From Calliopum simillimum (lineage: Eukaryota > Arthropoda > Insecta > Diptera > Lauxaniidae), in the NCBI GenBank assembly GCA_951812925.1, contig OX638368.1:27777187-27841186 (forward strand): a stretch of 64,000 bases of DNA, read 5' to 3'. The notes under the pieces were generated by a model, which saw only the letters and a list, made by a program, of their open reading frames with translations, was not told where the DNA came from and did no database searches. The position numbers were made by a program, and so were the translations under genes. How positions within the stretch are numbered: position 1 is the stretch's first letter; each line of letters opens with the position of its first letter. Below are positions 35,356 to 47,369 of this stretch, piece after piece.

Positions 35356-35779
35356 TAATGTAAACTGTTCAGACATGTGTTAGCATTGAAAGGATTTTAA
35401 GCTTTTGAGTAAAAAGGATTTTTGTTTTAAGCCTTGAATATGGAATTAAATTTTCTGTCTATTAGAGAGACTTAATCACTTCAAATCAATATACAAACTT
35501 GTTAATTGAAAAATGTTTGGGATTAAATTGAAATGCTGAGATTTTAATTATATAATTGAAAACTTTTATGAGAGTCTTAACACAATGAACAACTAAATGG
35601 AATATAATTAAAACTAACTACCTTAAATTTGGCGTATTTATGCTGATACTATATACTATAACCTCCCTGGTACCTGTTAAGCCCCCCTTCTTCTGTAATG
35701 ATATAAGCAGTCAATTTATTTGCTAACCAAATCCTTAGCCAATCTATTGGCTAAAGCAATTATTATTTCAAGCCCCATT

Positions 35780-36150
35780 AATTTTTTTCATTTCATAGAA
35801 ATCGATATAGTGGTTTAGCCGTGGGAACGTTTTTTGCATTTAAGGGCGTGGCACCACCTACTTAAAAATATAAAACCGAATAGCGTTCCTTAAAGATAAA
35901 ACTAACTGCATACCAAATTTCATAAAAATTAATGCAGTGGTTTAGCTGTGAGAACGTTTTTCCATTAAGGGCGTGACGCCGCCTACTTAAAAGCATATTG
36001 GTCATGTTATCATTTCTTAGTGCTAACCCTATCACCATACCAAATTTCATAAAAATCGATGCGGTGGCTTATCCATTTCTTCCATTTATGGGCGTGGCAC
36101 CATAAAGAGAAGAAGAAAATCCTATGCACTGCTTTTCCTCACAACTTTTC
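35780..36150 (+). repeat. dispersed repeat with ~135-bp tandem units (ACCAAATTTCATAAAAAT...GGTTTAGC)
   Basis: Three diverged units contain ATCGATATAGTGGTTTAGCCGT, GGGCGTGGCACCACCTACTT and CATACCAAATTTCATAAAAA, starting near 35798, 35927 and 36052. A related inverted copy lies at 30700-31130. Confidence 0.75.
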
Positions 36151-37924
36151 CAACAAAAAAACAAGCGAATATGATGAGATTTAGGCATTAAAAGAGGATC
36201 TAAACTGATTTCACTTGTCTATTTATATATTGATAACATTTTGGTCGCAGACCAAGATCAAGATTAAAACAAAGACCAAGAATGCCATGGGTTTTCGTTT
36301 GGGTTCTTCGCACTGAACTGAATACACTGAAATGCTGATGATCCTCATTCTCACCTAAAACAGGCGAAGTATGCAATTGTTTTCACGAATGAAATGCCTA
36401 TGTACCCTCGGCATTTCTCCGTTCTCTTATCATTTTTCTTTCTCTGTACGCTTCGTGTGTTTTAGGTAAAGAAGTGCATTCGATAACTGCATCTCGACGG
36501 TTCGAATAAAGTCTTATTGTTGAATATTTTTCAATATATTGTTTTTGCATTTACGTAACAGTTGCTTTCTAACCTTTTGAGACTTACTGATAAAGTGGTT
36601 CAGCAATATTCCTATGAGAAATAATGTATAGGTTAACATTTTTCACAAGAAATTGCCTCAATTATTATGGAAAATATTTCACATAAAATTTTTATGCCAA
36701 AAAATTTGCCAAAAATTCTTGAAATTTATTCCGCCGCCACTTAAGTGTGACAACAAGTGCTAATGCCAAGTTTTGAATTATGCAAAAAACTTAACACAAA
36801 TGAAGAGCTGCTACATCGAGTGAAAAGCGCTGTGGGTATTTCAACTTCCAAAGCCAAACTTCAATTTAAACTAAATGCTATTGCCAAAAGAACCAAAACA
36901 CCAAAACATTTCAATTTGCATTTTTATAACGAAGCAAATCTGCTATTCACTCGCTTTGCCAACCACCAGAGTGTTGCCAACTAATTGCAAAGATCTGCAC
37001 AAATCTTTACATAAATTTGCATTAAAAACTCAGAGAGCGCAATCACCGCAGGTCAAGTTATTTACCTTATATTTACGTCGTCTTGTTTTGTATATAACAG
37101 GCAACACCTTGTTAAAAAATTTTTTAACAACACTAAAAGTTTTTTATAAAAAAAAAAAATTTTTCAACTGCCGCAGCATAAGGACCAAAAAAAATGGAAA
37201 ATATTTTTATAAATGAAAAACTTTTTCGCACTTCATTGAGCAAACAAAAAAAAAAAAGAGAAAAAAATGTGATAACATTTTTTTAACAAGAAAATTTTAA
37301 TGATTTTGCCACTGCTGTTGCCATTCATTTGTGTTATGTACTTCAGATACGTACACTTTGCTTGCATGTATTCAGCCGCTGCTTTCATGCCCCATTGCCT
37401 CACACTGAACCGCAGCAACGCTCCTGGGTGTATTTAATTTTTGGGTTTTTTTATTGCACTTTTGTTTTGCAGTTTACAGCAACACTTTGTGTTTGTGTTT
37501 TTTAAGGACACATTTTCATTTCTAATTATATTTTTCGCGTCCTTTTTGTCACACTGTGGGCTTAGACAATGGATTAAGGAGCAGTTAGTTTTGGTAAAAA
37601 AACCAGCGCATTAAAAACTTTTTGCTTTTCGTAGCATAAATTTTTCCAATTGAAAGTTTCTATTAAAAAATTAAAAATTTATAAAAATGTTTGCTTGTTC
37701 AATCCACTTTAATTAAAAACTTTTATTTTCCCAGTGGACTGTATGCACATAGGCTTATCATACCAGGACACAAATTGAAAGCATACCGTTTTCAGTTTCA
37801 TGTGGTGGAGTTTAAAGTAAAGACAACACCCCGTGTGACGTATTTGCAAAATAAAGATAAACAACAGAATCAAATCTTTTACAATCATCGCCATTATATT
37901 TTTTCAGATTTTCATATTGACTTC
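36151..37924. other. non-coding, no structure recognised
   Basis: No gene supported. The two overlapping frames at 36757-37216 have no recognisable domain, and their codons look like random AT-rich sequence. Confidence 0.45.
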
Positions 37925-38313
37925 CTATAGACCCTGTAGTGCCCTGATTGGTCTTATTATAAATTTGTCCATCTGTTTGTTGAAACTATGATCACGTCCA
38001 AGCAAATAAAACTATATGCATAAAATTTGGTACAAATAATATCGTAGTCTTATTGAGGTTCACTCCTACTTCCCATTAAGGCTACTTCAAAAAAGGGAGG
38101 TAGGAGTGAAGTTTAATCGATGAGGCCCATTTTTACTATCAAATATCCTGGTAACGTTGTTGTTATTTCCGTCAAATTTCATGTATATGGCATTATCCAT
38201 TCGGTAGTAATCTCAATATGCAATCTAAAAAGTTCGAGAAGATATTTTTTCGGCATTTAGCACCAATTTTTCATCATTCAAATTGGATAGAAACTTATTA
38301 AGTGGCCACCCTG
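37925..38313. repeat. one-ended relative of the 34.9-kb MITE
   Basis: The interior (GCCCTGATTGGTCTTATTA, CCATCTGTTTGTTGAAACTA, ATAAAATTTGGTA) matches 34920-35010. The right end TTAAGTGGCCACCCT resembles the MITE terminus. A matching left terminus is not visible, so this copy is truncated or diverged. Confidence 0.6.
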
Positions 38314-39779
38314 GTGTGCATATAAAGCCTTTTGTTTGGAAAATAGACTCCCCATTTTCCTCAAAATTTTATGTAGAAACATTTTGAATGGCATGAAAGA
38401 ATCGGGAAAAGTATTTAATTTTTAAATATTTATGGCAAAATTGATAATTTTCATGATTTTTGCATATTTCATAATTTTTTTTCGCTGAAGTTTTGACGAC
38501 AGCACCTTGTCTCTCGTCGCTGAAATTATTTGTCCTAAATGAATTTCTTCGAAAAATTTTATTTGTCCTAGCAACTCTTGGTTTAAAAAGTAATCAAAAT
38601 TTCACTTCTTATAACACGGTGCAATACAAAATTTTAAATGAGATCTTCGTAGCTTCTTTTTGTTGACTTGCGGTTGCTGATTTCGAATCTGATACGTATC
38701 CGCTTTCCTCTATCAAGTCTGGGATTCAAGTTATCTTTGATTTAAAGTGCAGAAAATGGTTTTCTCAGTCTTACAGGATAAAGCGTTTTGCACCTTTGGC
38801 AATGGCATCGGGTAGCCATAATATTCTTCATCATGCTTTATGTCTTAATTTTCGAAAGTGGGGTATTAGGTTCTTTTTGAAATAACATCATATGAAGAAA
38901 ATGCAATTCAATTTTATGAAAAAAAATAACTTAATTATGCTTGTATGTACTTACTTAAAATGCCACACAGTGGTCTATAAGAGAGCGCTAGCCGGTTATA
39001 ACTCCGAAAATGTTTGAGTCAAAAGTAATAATTTTTTTACACAAATTTAATGTAAATGTAGATGACATATTTCGTAACATATTTCATAACATATTGGTAC
39101 CAGGATACATGAAATATTAGCATTTTTGATTTTTCGCGTCCTAAACTTGATGAATTCAGAAAATAATGGATTTTTTCCAAAAATCTCTAAAAATATGGGA
39201 AAATTTAATTTGTGTATCATTAAAACTAAATGGTCTTACCTCTTGAAAGTTCGGGAAATTATAATCTGATCTATTTTCTCAAGGCTTGCGTAATTAGAGG
39301 TTAATTTTTTAATATAAAAAATAATATCCGGATCATCACAAAAAATTTCTAATTTCATTTCCCAAAGTTACAAATTTTGCACTCTGTGGATTACAACTAA
39401 AAAATTTTATAGAGTTGCAACACCTCGGTCATTTAAGGTGTAATATGAGGTTCTCTGAAGGTTCTGTGCATTCACTAGCTACCTCATTCACACTGCTTTT
39501 TGGACTACGATGAGTTTTCCTTCAGTTACTTTTCTGTATTCTTGAAACGATGTTTCAGGTACAGCAATTAAATTCGATATCTGAAATAGTATTTGTAGCA
39601 TCTATTTATTGGTTGAAAATAGGGCGTGATCGGGTCAAGGACACGTGCACCTCCCATACAGGCAAAAATTTGAAATCGTCATAACCTTGCAAATATTTGA
39701 AGTATCTATCAAATTATAATCTATCTAGTTTATGTTTTTATCGCATTAGTGTATCATGTTATTTGTGAGCCTCCATTTT

Positions 39780-40024
39780 GTATCCGTCATTATGTTTACA
39801 AAAAAGATGATATCAAGTTCAAAATCAGCGACCTCAAAACCCTCCTAGCCACTTTTTTGTCAAGATATAATCAATTTTTAAGAAAATTGTTTGCCATTTT
39901 GGATCCCTCATTTTGTTTAAAAAAAAAGATGATACCGAATTCAAAATCAGCGACCCTAAAACCCCCCTATCATTTTTTAAGAAAACTGTCCGCCATTTTG
40001 TTTGCAAAAAAAAAAAAATTTATA
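39780..40024. repeat. ~105-bp tandem units, part 1 (AAAATCAGCGACCYCAAAACCC)
   Basis: Units begin TTTTGGATCCCTCATTTTGTTT..., continue AAGATGATA(T/C)C(A/G)A(A)TTCAAAATCAGCGACC, and end TTTTTAAGAAAATTGTCCGCCATTTT. Copy 1 is at about 39780-39898 and copy 2 at about 39900-39998. Copy 3 starts at 39999 and is cut at 40024 by the inserted element. Confidence 0.8.
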
Positions 40025-40941
40025 GGGGAATGCCGTCAGGGTTGGGCCGCTGTCAGGGTTGGGCCACTGCTATTTCTCGTATATGACACGTGCTGCGATC
40101 TGTGTTATAGCGTCGAATTATTGTGTTCGATACCAGAGAACTTTTTTTAGCGTTGCTTGTCACCGGGATTGTTAAAAAAAATGTTTGTGCCTTTGTGTTG
40201 TTTTCGATGGTTTAAAAAATTTTGTAATAGCAGTGAAAAACAACTCAAAACTTCGAAAAGAATAATGCCACCGCAAAAGTAAGTATATATATCCATTAAG
40301 CGGTGAACCATTAACAAGCTCCCAAAGGAAAAAATTCGATTCCCTAACCTGTTCGCATGCAGTATTGAGCGATCGAAAAACAAGCTTGTCGTCAGGGTTG
40401 GGCCACATCAATTTTTATTTCGAACATTACATTACTCAATCGGTTTTTCAGAATACAGAACATTAAAATAATATATTGTTGCAATGTAACAAAAAATAAA
40501 TGGCCGGGGGCGCCGCCCGATGAATATAACGGCCTTAACCTCCCCAGAGAACCGCAAAGAGTTACAAAAAAGCAACAGATGCGCGATGCTTATAAAACGC
40601 CTAAAAAACGTCCGAGACGCGAAGATTAGATTAATGTTTTTATGCAGATTTCTCGTCGAAATTTTGTATAATCGAATGAAAAACAATAAAAAGTTTCAAA
40701 CATATTCATTACACACTATTTAAGTACATATTTTAATGATATTTGGTGGTGGCCCTGACTACTTTTTTTTTTTAGTTTCGTCAATAACTTTTTTTTCCGA
40801 AATTGCAGCGAGTTGTCCTTAAGGTGTATTACAGATAAAGGTCCAAACTTTTAAATAAGATAAATAATTTGGTAATATTCAAGTATATAAAAAAGATACA
40901 GAGGAAAGTTAAAAAGTGGCCCAAGCCTGACGACATTCCCT
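40025..40941. mobile_element. TA-inserted element, 917 bp, nested in the ~105-bp array
   Basis: The left end is GGGGAATGCCGTCAGGGTTG, and the inverse of the right end is AGGGAATGTCGTCAGGCTTG. TA lies on both sides (40023-40024, 40942-40943). Joining the flanks across one TA gives ...TTTATACCGAATTC..., which continues the array exactly as in the uninterrupted neighbouring copy (GATGATACCGAATTC at about 39928), so the insertion is demonstrable. GTCAGGGTTGGGCC also occurs internally at 40052 and 40391. ATGCCACCGCAAAAG followed by a GTAAGT-like sequence at 40265 could be a relic of an N-terminal transposase exon, but nothing more supports that. Confidence 0.85.
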
Positions 40942-41165
40942 TACCGAATTCGAAATCAGCTACCTTGAAAACTCCCCAATCTTGTTGTGATATAGTCAGT
41001 TTTTAAGGAAATTGTCCGCAATTTTGGATTTCCGATTTTGTTCACAAAAAAGATCATATCAAATTCGAAATCAGCGATCTCCCATGTTCACAGTTTTTTT
41101 GTGATACAATAATTTTTAAAGAAAATTGTCCGCCGTTTCCAGATCTAAAGTCAGCGACCCCAAAA
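40942..41165. repeat. ~105-bp tandem units, part 2
   Basis: Rest of copy 3 (ACCGAATTCGAAATCAGCTACC...), copy 4 (about 41033-41141) and the head of copy 5, in the same orientation as part 1. Confidence 0.8.
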
Positions 41166-41247
41166 AAAAATAAAAGTTGATATTTTTTATGACAAACAAC
41201 CAAAAAAAGAGTTATGACCAGCTACAATGGCATTCTAGACCACTGTG

Positions 41248-41445
41248 TGCCGTTGGAGAAAGTGAAGTAGATTACAAGGAATTCCCTGGAGGTGCGACAT
41301 TTGCCTATAAAAAGCGTTTTCGAGTATAGTTCGTATTCTGGACAGACATAGAAAAATGATTTGTCATCAGCAAACGCTTAATCCTGGAATATAGGTACCA
41401 AAGAATATGCGTGAATTTTTTTCTGAAATTTCTGTGAGATTTTTA
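41248..41445. other. non-coding spacer
   Basis: Short AT-rich spacer between the CACAGTGG-ended element and the next hairpin; nothing recognised. Confidence 0.4.
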
Positions 41446-43408
41446 ATATGGGACATTCTTTTACAAATCGAACATCAAATTAAACTTCACATTTTAGAAT
41501 CGTCTGAAAATTTTTTTACTGCTTTAGTTTAGTAAATTAGTCGACACGTGTATCGGCATTTTGGCAAATAATTTTTTTTTTTGCAATTAGAATTATTCAA
41601 AGTTTTGGAAAAATTGGATAAAATACAAAAACACCTTGTATTCAAAATGCATTATCTCCGGTTCTACTGAACGGATTAATACAATTTTTTTAACTTATTT
41701 TTCCTTTTTACAAGAGCTTTTTATATAGCTATTTACATCCTTTCTATTTTGCTAATTAACTTGTGGTAATAACAATTTAATTGTTTAAACAATATTTTCA
41801 TGTTTGCGCCCAACACGAAGAAAATTTAAAAAAATACTACCTTGTGCGCTGTCCTTTTATCTAAAAAACGCATATCTTAGAAAACTGGACACTTTAATAG
41901 ATCCAAAGTTATTAAATATCTCACGGTGTTCAAACGACAGATTTAAATAAAATTTCAAATTACCAATTTCACTGTTCAACGGCAAAAAATTATCTGAGTT
42001 CAGACCATGAAATTATTATTCCTTGCTATTGACATAAAAGAACTGCATTTACAAAATTTTTCCATCACGTCTCAATTTTCAGATAAATTGACAAATCAAA
42101 AATCACGACTTACATCCGCGCGAAATTAAATTAAAAAATTTTTATCCGTCAGATTTTTTAAAAAAAAATGTCAAACGATTCAGAAAATAGCAACAATTTC
42201 AAATCTGAAAAAATTTTGAAATCGGCCCGGCAGATTTTTTTGTATGCCCGTTTAATTGAGAAAATGTTCTGAAAAAACCATAAACCAACCATCTCTAATT
42301 ACATAAATCTTGCTTAAATTAATGCAAAATTTAAAAAACTCTTCACAAGCTTGTGCGTCATTATTTTAACTTTATTTTGATACCAAAAATTTAAGGATTG
42401 GACCACGAATAACTCACTTATTTCCTTTTGATTAAAAAATGAAAATACAGAAAGTCATACAAAAGCTATTGAATTTTTGTATCATAACTACTTGGAAATG
42501 AAGAGTTTTTTAAATTTTGCATTAATTTAAGCAAGATTTATGTAATTAGAGATGGTTGGTTTATGGTTTTTTCAGAACATTTTCTCAATTAAACGGGCAT
42601 ACAAAAAAATCTGCCGGGCCGATTTCAAAATTTTTTCAGATTTGAAATTGTTGCTATTTTCTGAATCGTTTGACATTTTTTTTTAAAAAATCTGACGGAT
42701 AAAAATTTTTTAATTTAATTTCGCGCGGATGTAAGTCGTGATTTTTGATTTGTCAATTTATCTGAAAATTGAGACGTGATGGAAAAATTTTGTAAATGCA
42801 GTTCTTTTATGTCAATAGCAAGGAATAATAATTTCATGGTCTGAACTCAGATAATTTTTTGCCGTTGAACAGTGAAATTGGTAATTTGAAATTTTATTTA
42901 AATCTGTCGTTTGAACACCGTGAGATATTTAATAACTTTGGATCTATTAAAGTGTCCAGTTTTCTAAGATATGCGTTTTTTAGATAAAAGGACAGCGCAC
43001 AAGGTAGTATTTTTTTAAATTTTTTTCGTGTTGGGCGCAAACATGAAAATATTGTTTAAACAATTAAATTGTTATTACCACAAGTTAATTAGCAAAATAG
43101 AAAGGATGTAAATAGCTATATAAAAAGCGCTTGTAAAAAGGAAAAATAAATTAAAAAAATTATATTAATCCGTTCAGTAGAACCGGAGATAATGCATTTT
43201 GAATACAAGGTGTTTTTGTATTTTATCCGATTTTTCCAAAACTTTGAATAATTCTAATTGAAAAAAAAAAATTTTTTTTGCCAAAATGCCGATACACGTG
43301 TCGACTAAATTGATGAGAAAATACTATATGAAAAAATTTACCAGATTTAAAAATTCGAAAAAAAAATTTTCCCGAAATCCGTTCGATTTGTAAAAGAATG
43401 TCCCATAT
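41446..43408. mobile_element. ~1.96-kb inverted-repeat (foldback-like) element
   Basis: The outer ends ATATGGGACATTCTTTTACA and the inverse at 43389-43408 match. Arms of about 0.9 kb (41446-42342 and 42499-43408) pair closely around a ~155-bp loop. Landmarks are CGACACGTGTATCGGCATTTTG, ATGCATTATCTCCGG (arm inverses), TTTGCGCCCAACACGAA, AAAGTGTCCAGT, AAATCACGACTTACATCCGCG and CATCTCTAATTACATAAATC next to the loop. The inner ~1.2 kb is almost identical, while the outer ~100 bp (41475-41540 against 43310-43375) is diverged and unequal in length. No coding capacity. Confidence 0.9.
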
Positions 43409-46073
43409 CCAAGAAACCTAAAATAAAAATTTTGAACTTTTTCAATCAACATATTTAGAAAATTCATATATTTTCTTCGATGAACTTAAATTGATTTTTC
43501 TTCGAGAAATATATGATAAGCCATTGCAATGGATGTAAAAACTTTGAATTAATTCGCACTAAATGTGAACTTGGAACCACTGTGCATTGGATTGACTGAG
43601 TTTTTTTAATAATAACTTTTACATACATATAAAAAAATGTCCTCTAGAAAAAACTTGATAATATAAATATTTAAGAACTCACCAATTCAATATAAAGTTA
43701 AATAACATACCTGAAATGAAAAATAAAAAAGTCGGGTTAAATAAAATTGATTTTTATTAAACAGTCGAATACTATATTAATTAAAAATACAATTTTTAAG
43801 CCCAAGTAGACCTTAAATTTAACTTAGCGTATTAGATGCAAAGTGTAAGTGTGACAACTGAAACACAAATTTGTGTTTAATTAAAATTTGATAAGCAATT
43901 AAATAATAATCTGAAAGCTAAAATAGGTTAAACTGTCTTTGCCCTTAATGTGAAAAGTGTTCTGAATTTTAATTTGTCATCCAAGATATATTAGAAGAGA
44001 TTATAAATTAACGAGATATAGTACGTTTAACGAGTTTCTTTTTTAATATACCCTTATCAAGTGTTCGCACTTTTCTTCTGTTCTGTTCTGTTCCAAGATC
44101 AAACATTTTTTACATTCGCGAATCATATCTTTCAAAAGCCATATCTTTAAAATACATAAGAAACACTTTTTAGGTCTTTTCATTTTTTTCTACATCAAAA
44201 TGTCAATTGTTAAGTTATAGAAAAAATTTCATTATTTTCTTATATCAAAAGTAAAAAAATAAAAACAAATAAAACGTTTAAGAGCTCTCACTATAAATTC
44301 ATTTCCTTTTATTTCCGCATGGTTTTGTTTCATCTTCCTGGTTATTGTGTATATTTTATTTATTACATTTCTTGTGTAAGTCCTGAAGAAAAAACGTAAA
44401 ACACTATTCCTCTAACAAACAAACAAAAAAGCACCGAAAGGTTTTAGCCTTTTTTTTTGTGAAATTTTTTGATTATGTGGTACATTTTTTGTCATTTAAC
44501 AAGTGTTCTGCTGTTTTTTTCTTCCTCTATACATGTGGGACTTTGATGCTCTTGTTTCTTTGCTTTCATTTAATTTTTTGTTGTATTAAGTAAAAAAGCG
44601 GAAAAAGAGCATAATACACAAAAAAAGGAGGAAATTAAATAATTTTCCACAGAAACTTTGACGCGCCATGCAAACACACAAGCTACTGCCAAGCTTTGTT
44701 AGAGTAAAAACTAAAAAAAAAAAAAAACCAAACATGAAAGTGAATCAAGAAAAAACTCCCTTTACGCTGTTATCAAGGGACAACACTTGTTGTAAGTCGG
44801 GTACTGGTACAACATAAAACATGTGCACAATTTGCGAAAACATGTCAGGGTTTTTTTTTACTACTTTATTTTTTCTGGGAAAAACTTTTCAAAAAAACAT
44901 TTTCTAACCATAACAAAGTCAATAGAAATAAAAAGGCGAATTTTTTTCTATTAAAAACAGAATCCTTAAGTTGCAGCAAAAATGTCAATACAAAATAAAA
45001 CTCTCTTGCATTTAAAAGTTTGTTCAGAGAGAGAGACTGTATATTCTATTTCAGCACAAAAGCAGGCTATAAAGTGTGAAAGGAAAAAATCACATACACG
45101 CATATAAAACTTCACAATACCATCATAGAGTGAAAGAAAAAAATCCTTTTGGTGGTTTTTAGCCTTTTCACGATTTCACGCAATAAAGAAAAAACAAAAG
45201 TGAAAAGAAATAAAACCTTAAAATGAAAACAAAAATGAACTGTGCTTTAGAATGCCCTACTATTGCTACTACTAAGACTAGCACACACAAATAAGGAGAG
45301 CAACACTGGCCTAAGGGAACAAAAAAACACAACAGCATGAAATGGAAAAAAAATACGAAATCTTACCTACCTACTGAAGTAAATCAAAGGAATTTTTGTC
45401 ACAAGTGAACAACAGCAAGCAGCAGGCTAACAGGAGGAGAAAAAGGATACGAGAAAAAAAAAACCATATGACAAGCGTGAGAAAAAAAAAAGAAATGGGA
45501 ATTTTAGGTCAGTGATGTTGAAAAGCGTAAAACTATAACTGTGTGAGTTGCGTGTTGGCTGTAAATTGCGGTAGGTTGCGCTGTGTTAACTGGAATTCTT
45601 TTTCTTTTAGCTTGGCTTAAATGGGACTAAATAAATACTACACACACATACCCACATAGCGATAGATGAAAAGGAAAATTAAGTTGATCGTCGCATGAAG
45701 GTAGCTGCAGATTTAAAAAAGATTGTGTTTGCGCAGATATGTGTGAAAAAGGATTCACGAAATTTTCCTTTTTCATTTGATTGTTAAAAGAAGCATCACT
45801 CTTTATTAAGGAATTTTTTGGGAAGTGTAACAACTTTTGCGACATTTTTAAAGAAAATCAAAAGATTAACTTATTTGTTGAGCCTTTATGCTCCAAAGGG
45901 GAGTTAAAGTAAACAAAATGAAGCTGAACTATGATATTTAGAATACATTTTTAAACATTTTCTTACATTAAAATTTTTTTAAGCAGAGTGGATTCCTTAG
46001 ATTCCTTGGAATGTAGTTTAAATTATTCAATTTCAGTTTTGATGGCCTGCGGATAATGCCATAGACAGCCAAC
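43409..46073. other. non-coding, no structure recognised
   Basis: AT-rich with scattered A-runs. A GA-rich microsatellite (GAGAGAGAGACTG) is at 45027-45039. No supported gene, array or long inverted repeat. Confidence 0.5.
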
Positions 46074-46388
46074 AGCTTAAATCTAGATTATAGACGTAAT
46101 AATGTGTATCTATTCATTGCATAGTTTTAAGCATTTTTTAAATACATATTTCATAGACATTGACTGAAAAAAAATTTCCCAATTCAAGTACCAAAAAATT
46201 CTAGAACATCAAAACCAAGATTAGTAGTGAGCTAAGCATCAGCGAAGCTGAATAGAATTGTTTGGTCCCTGATTTGGGAAATTTTCTTTTAGTCAATGTC
46301 TATGAATTCAAAAATTTATTCAAAAATGCCTAAAATTATGCACGAAAAGGGTTCAAATTATTACGTCTATAATATAAATTTAAGTTAT
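46074..46388. repeat. ~315-bp inverted-repeat (MITE-like) element
   Basis: The left arm holds TTAAATCTAGATTATAGACG, TAATAATG and CATAGACATTGACTGAAAAAAAATTTCCC. The right arm reads GGGAAATTTTCTTTTAGTCA, ATGTCTATG, AATTATTACGTCTATAATAT and AAATTTAAG. Arms are about 105 bp with indels. It ends immediately before the heptamer array. Confidence 0.75.
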
Positions 46389-46401
46389 CGTCTGTCTGGG
46401 G

Positions 46402-47150
46402 GAAGTAAGAAGTAAGAAGTAAGAAGTAAGAAGCGAGAAGTAAGAAGTAAGAAGTAAGAAGTAAGAAGTAAGAAGTAAGAAGTAAGAAGTAAGAAGTAAG
46501 AAGTAAGAAGTAAGAAGTAAGAAGTTTGAAGTAAGAAGTAAGAAGTAAGAAGTAAGAAGTAAGAAGTAAGAAGTAAGAAGTAAGAAGTAAGAAGTAAGAA
46601 GTAAGAAGTAAGAAGTAAGAAGTAAGAAGTAAGAAGTAAGAAGTAAGAAGTAAGAAGTAAGAAGTAAGAAGTAAGAAGTAAGAAGTAAGAAGTAAGAAGT
46701 AAGAAGTAAGAAGTAAGAAGTAAGAAGTAAGAAGTAAGAAGTAAGAAGTAAGAAGTAAGAAGTTTGAAGTATGAAGTAAGAAATCAGAAGTAAGAAGTTA
46801 GAAGTAAGAAGTAAGAAGTAAGAAGTAAGAAGTAAGAAATAAGAAGTAAGAAGTAAGAAGTAAGAAGTAAGAAGTAAGAAGTAAGAAGTAAGAAGTAAGA
46901 AGTAAGAAGTAAGAAGTAAGAAGTAAGAAGTAAGAAGTAAGAAGTAAGAAGTAAGAAGTAAGAAGTAAGAAGTAAGAAGTAAGAAGTAAGAAGTAAGAAG
47001 TAAGAAGTAAGAAGTAAGAAGTAAGAAGTAAGAAGTAAGAAGTAAGAAGTAAGAAGTAAGAAGTAAGAAGTAAGAAGTAAGAAGTAAGAAGTAAGAAGTA
47101 AGAAGTAAGAAGTAAGAAGTAAGAAGTAAGAAGTAAGAAGTAAGAAGTAA
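46402..47150. repeat. heptamer satellite (GAAGTAA)n, 107 units
   Basis: 749 bp, exactly 107 units of 7 bp, with the register never lost. Point variants are rare: GAAGCGA near 46431, GAAGTTT at 46521 and again at 46759 (34 units later), and a small cluster of variants at 46759-46800. The near-perfect state suggests recent expansion. Downstream (47160-47240), degenerate AGTAAC/AGTAGG words continue the theme. Confidence 0.97.
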
Positions 47151-47369
47151 AAAGTATTAATAATATCAGTAACTATAACAGTAACAGTGAAAGTAACAGC
47201 AGAAGTAATATGTTACTGTTAACAGTAGGAGTAGGAGTAACCACGCCCTCCTGTCTGAACACACCGAGTATTTGCTTAAAGTTTGGAACGACAACTCCTA
47301 GTTTATTTGAATAACCTTAAACAACGCTCGTGTAACAGAATTTTGATAGCTTTCTCTGTATGGGAGCTG

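Larger units (their letters stand above)
38966..41247. mobile_element. candidate DNA transposon with CACAGTGGTCTA termini, ~2.3 kb
   Basis: The left terminus CACAGTGGTCTATAAGAGAG and the inverse of the right terminus CACAGTGGTCTAGAATGCCA share 12 perfect bases, then a weaker match to about 40 bp (..TAGC(C/T)GGT(T/C)ATAACTC). Flanks are TGCCA on the left and TGCCG on the right, a near 5-bp duplication. A CACAGTG start and 5-bp duplication fit Transib-type ends; that family call is inference. The interior holds five ~105-bp tandem units (39780-41165) and a second inserted element (40025-40941). No transposase frame is visible. Confidence 0.65.

Noticed and set aside
40265..40730. Possible transposase remnant (MPPQK followed by a donor-like GTAAGT, and a Lys/Arg-rich frame at 40520-40723)
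   Set aside because: Too short, with no DDE or helix-turn-helix motif visible; kept only as a remark on the nested element.
41807..41825. GCGCCCAACACG as another PBS-like copy
   Set aside because: Only the central part matches, the rest of the 76-bp unit is absent, and it lies inside an unrelated hairpin.
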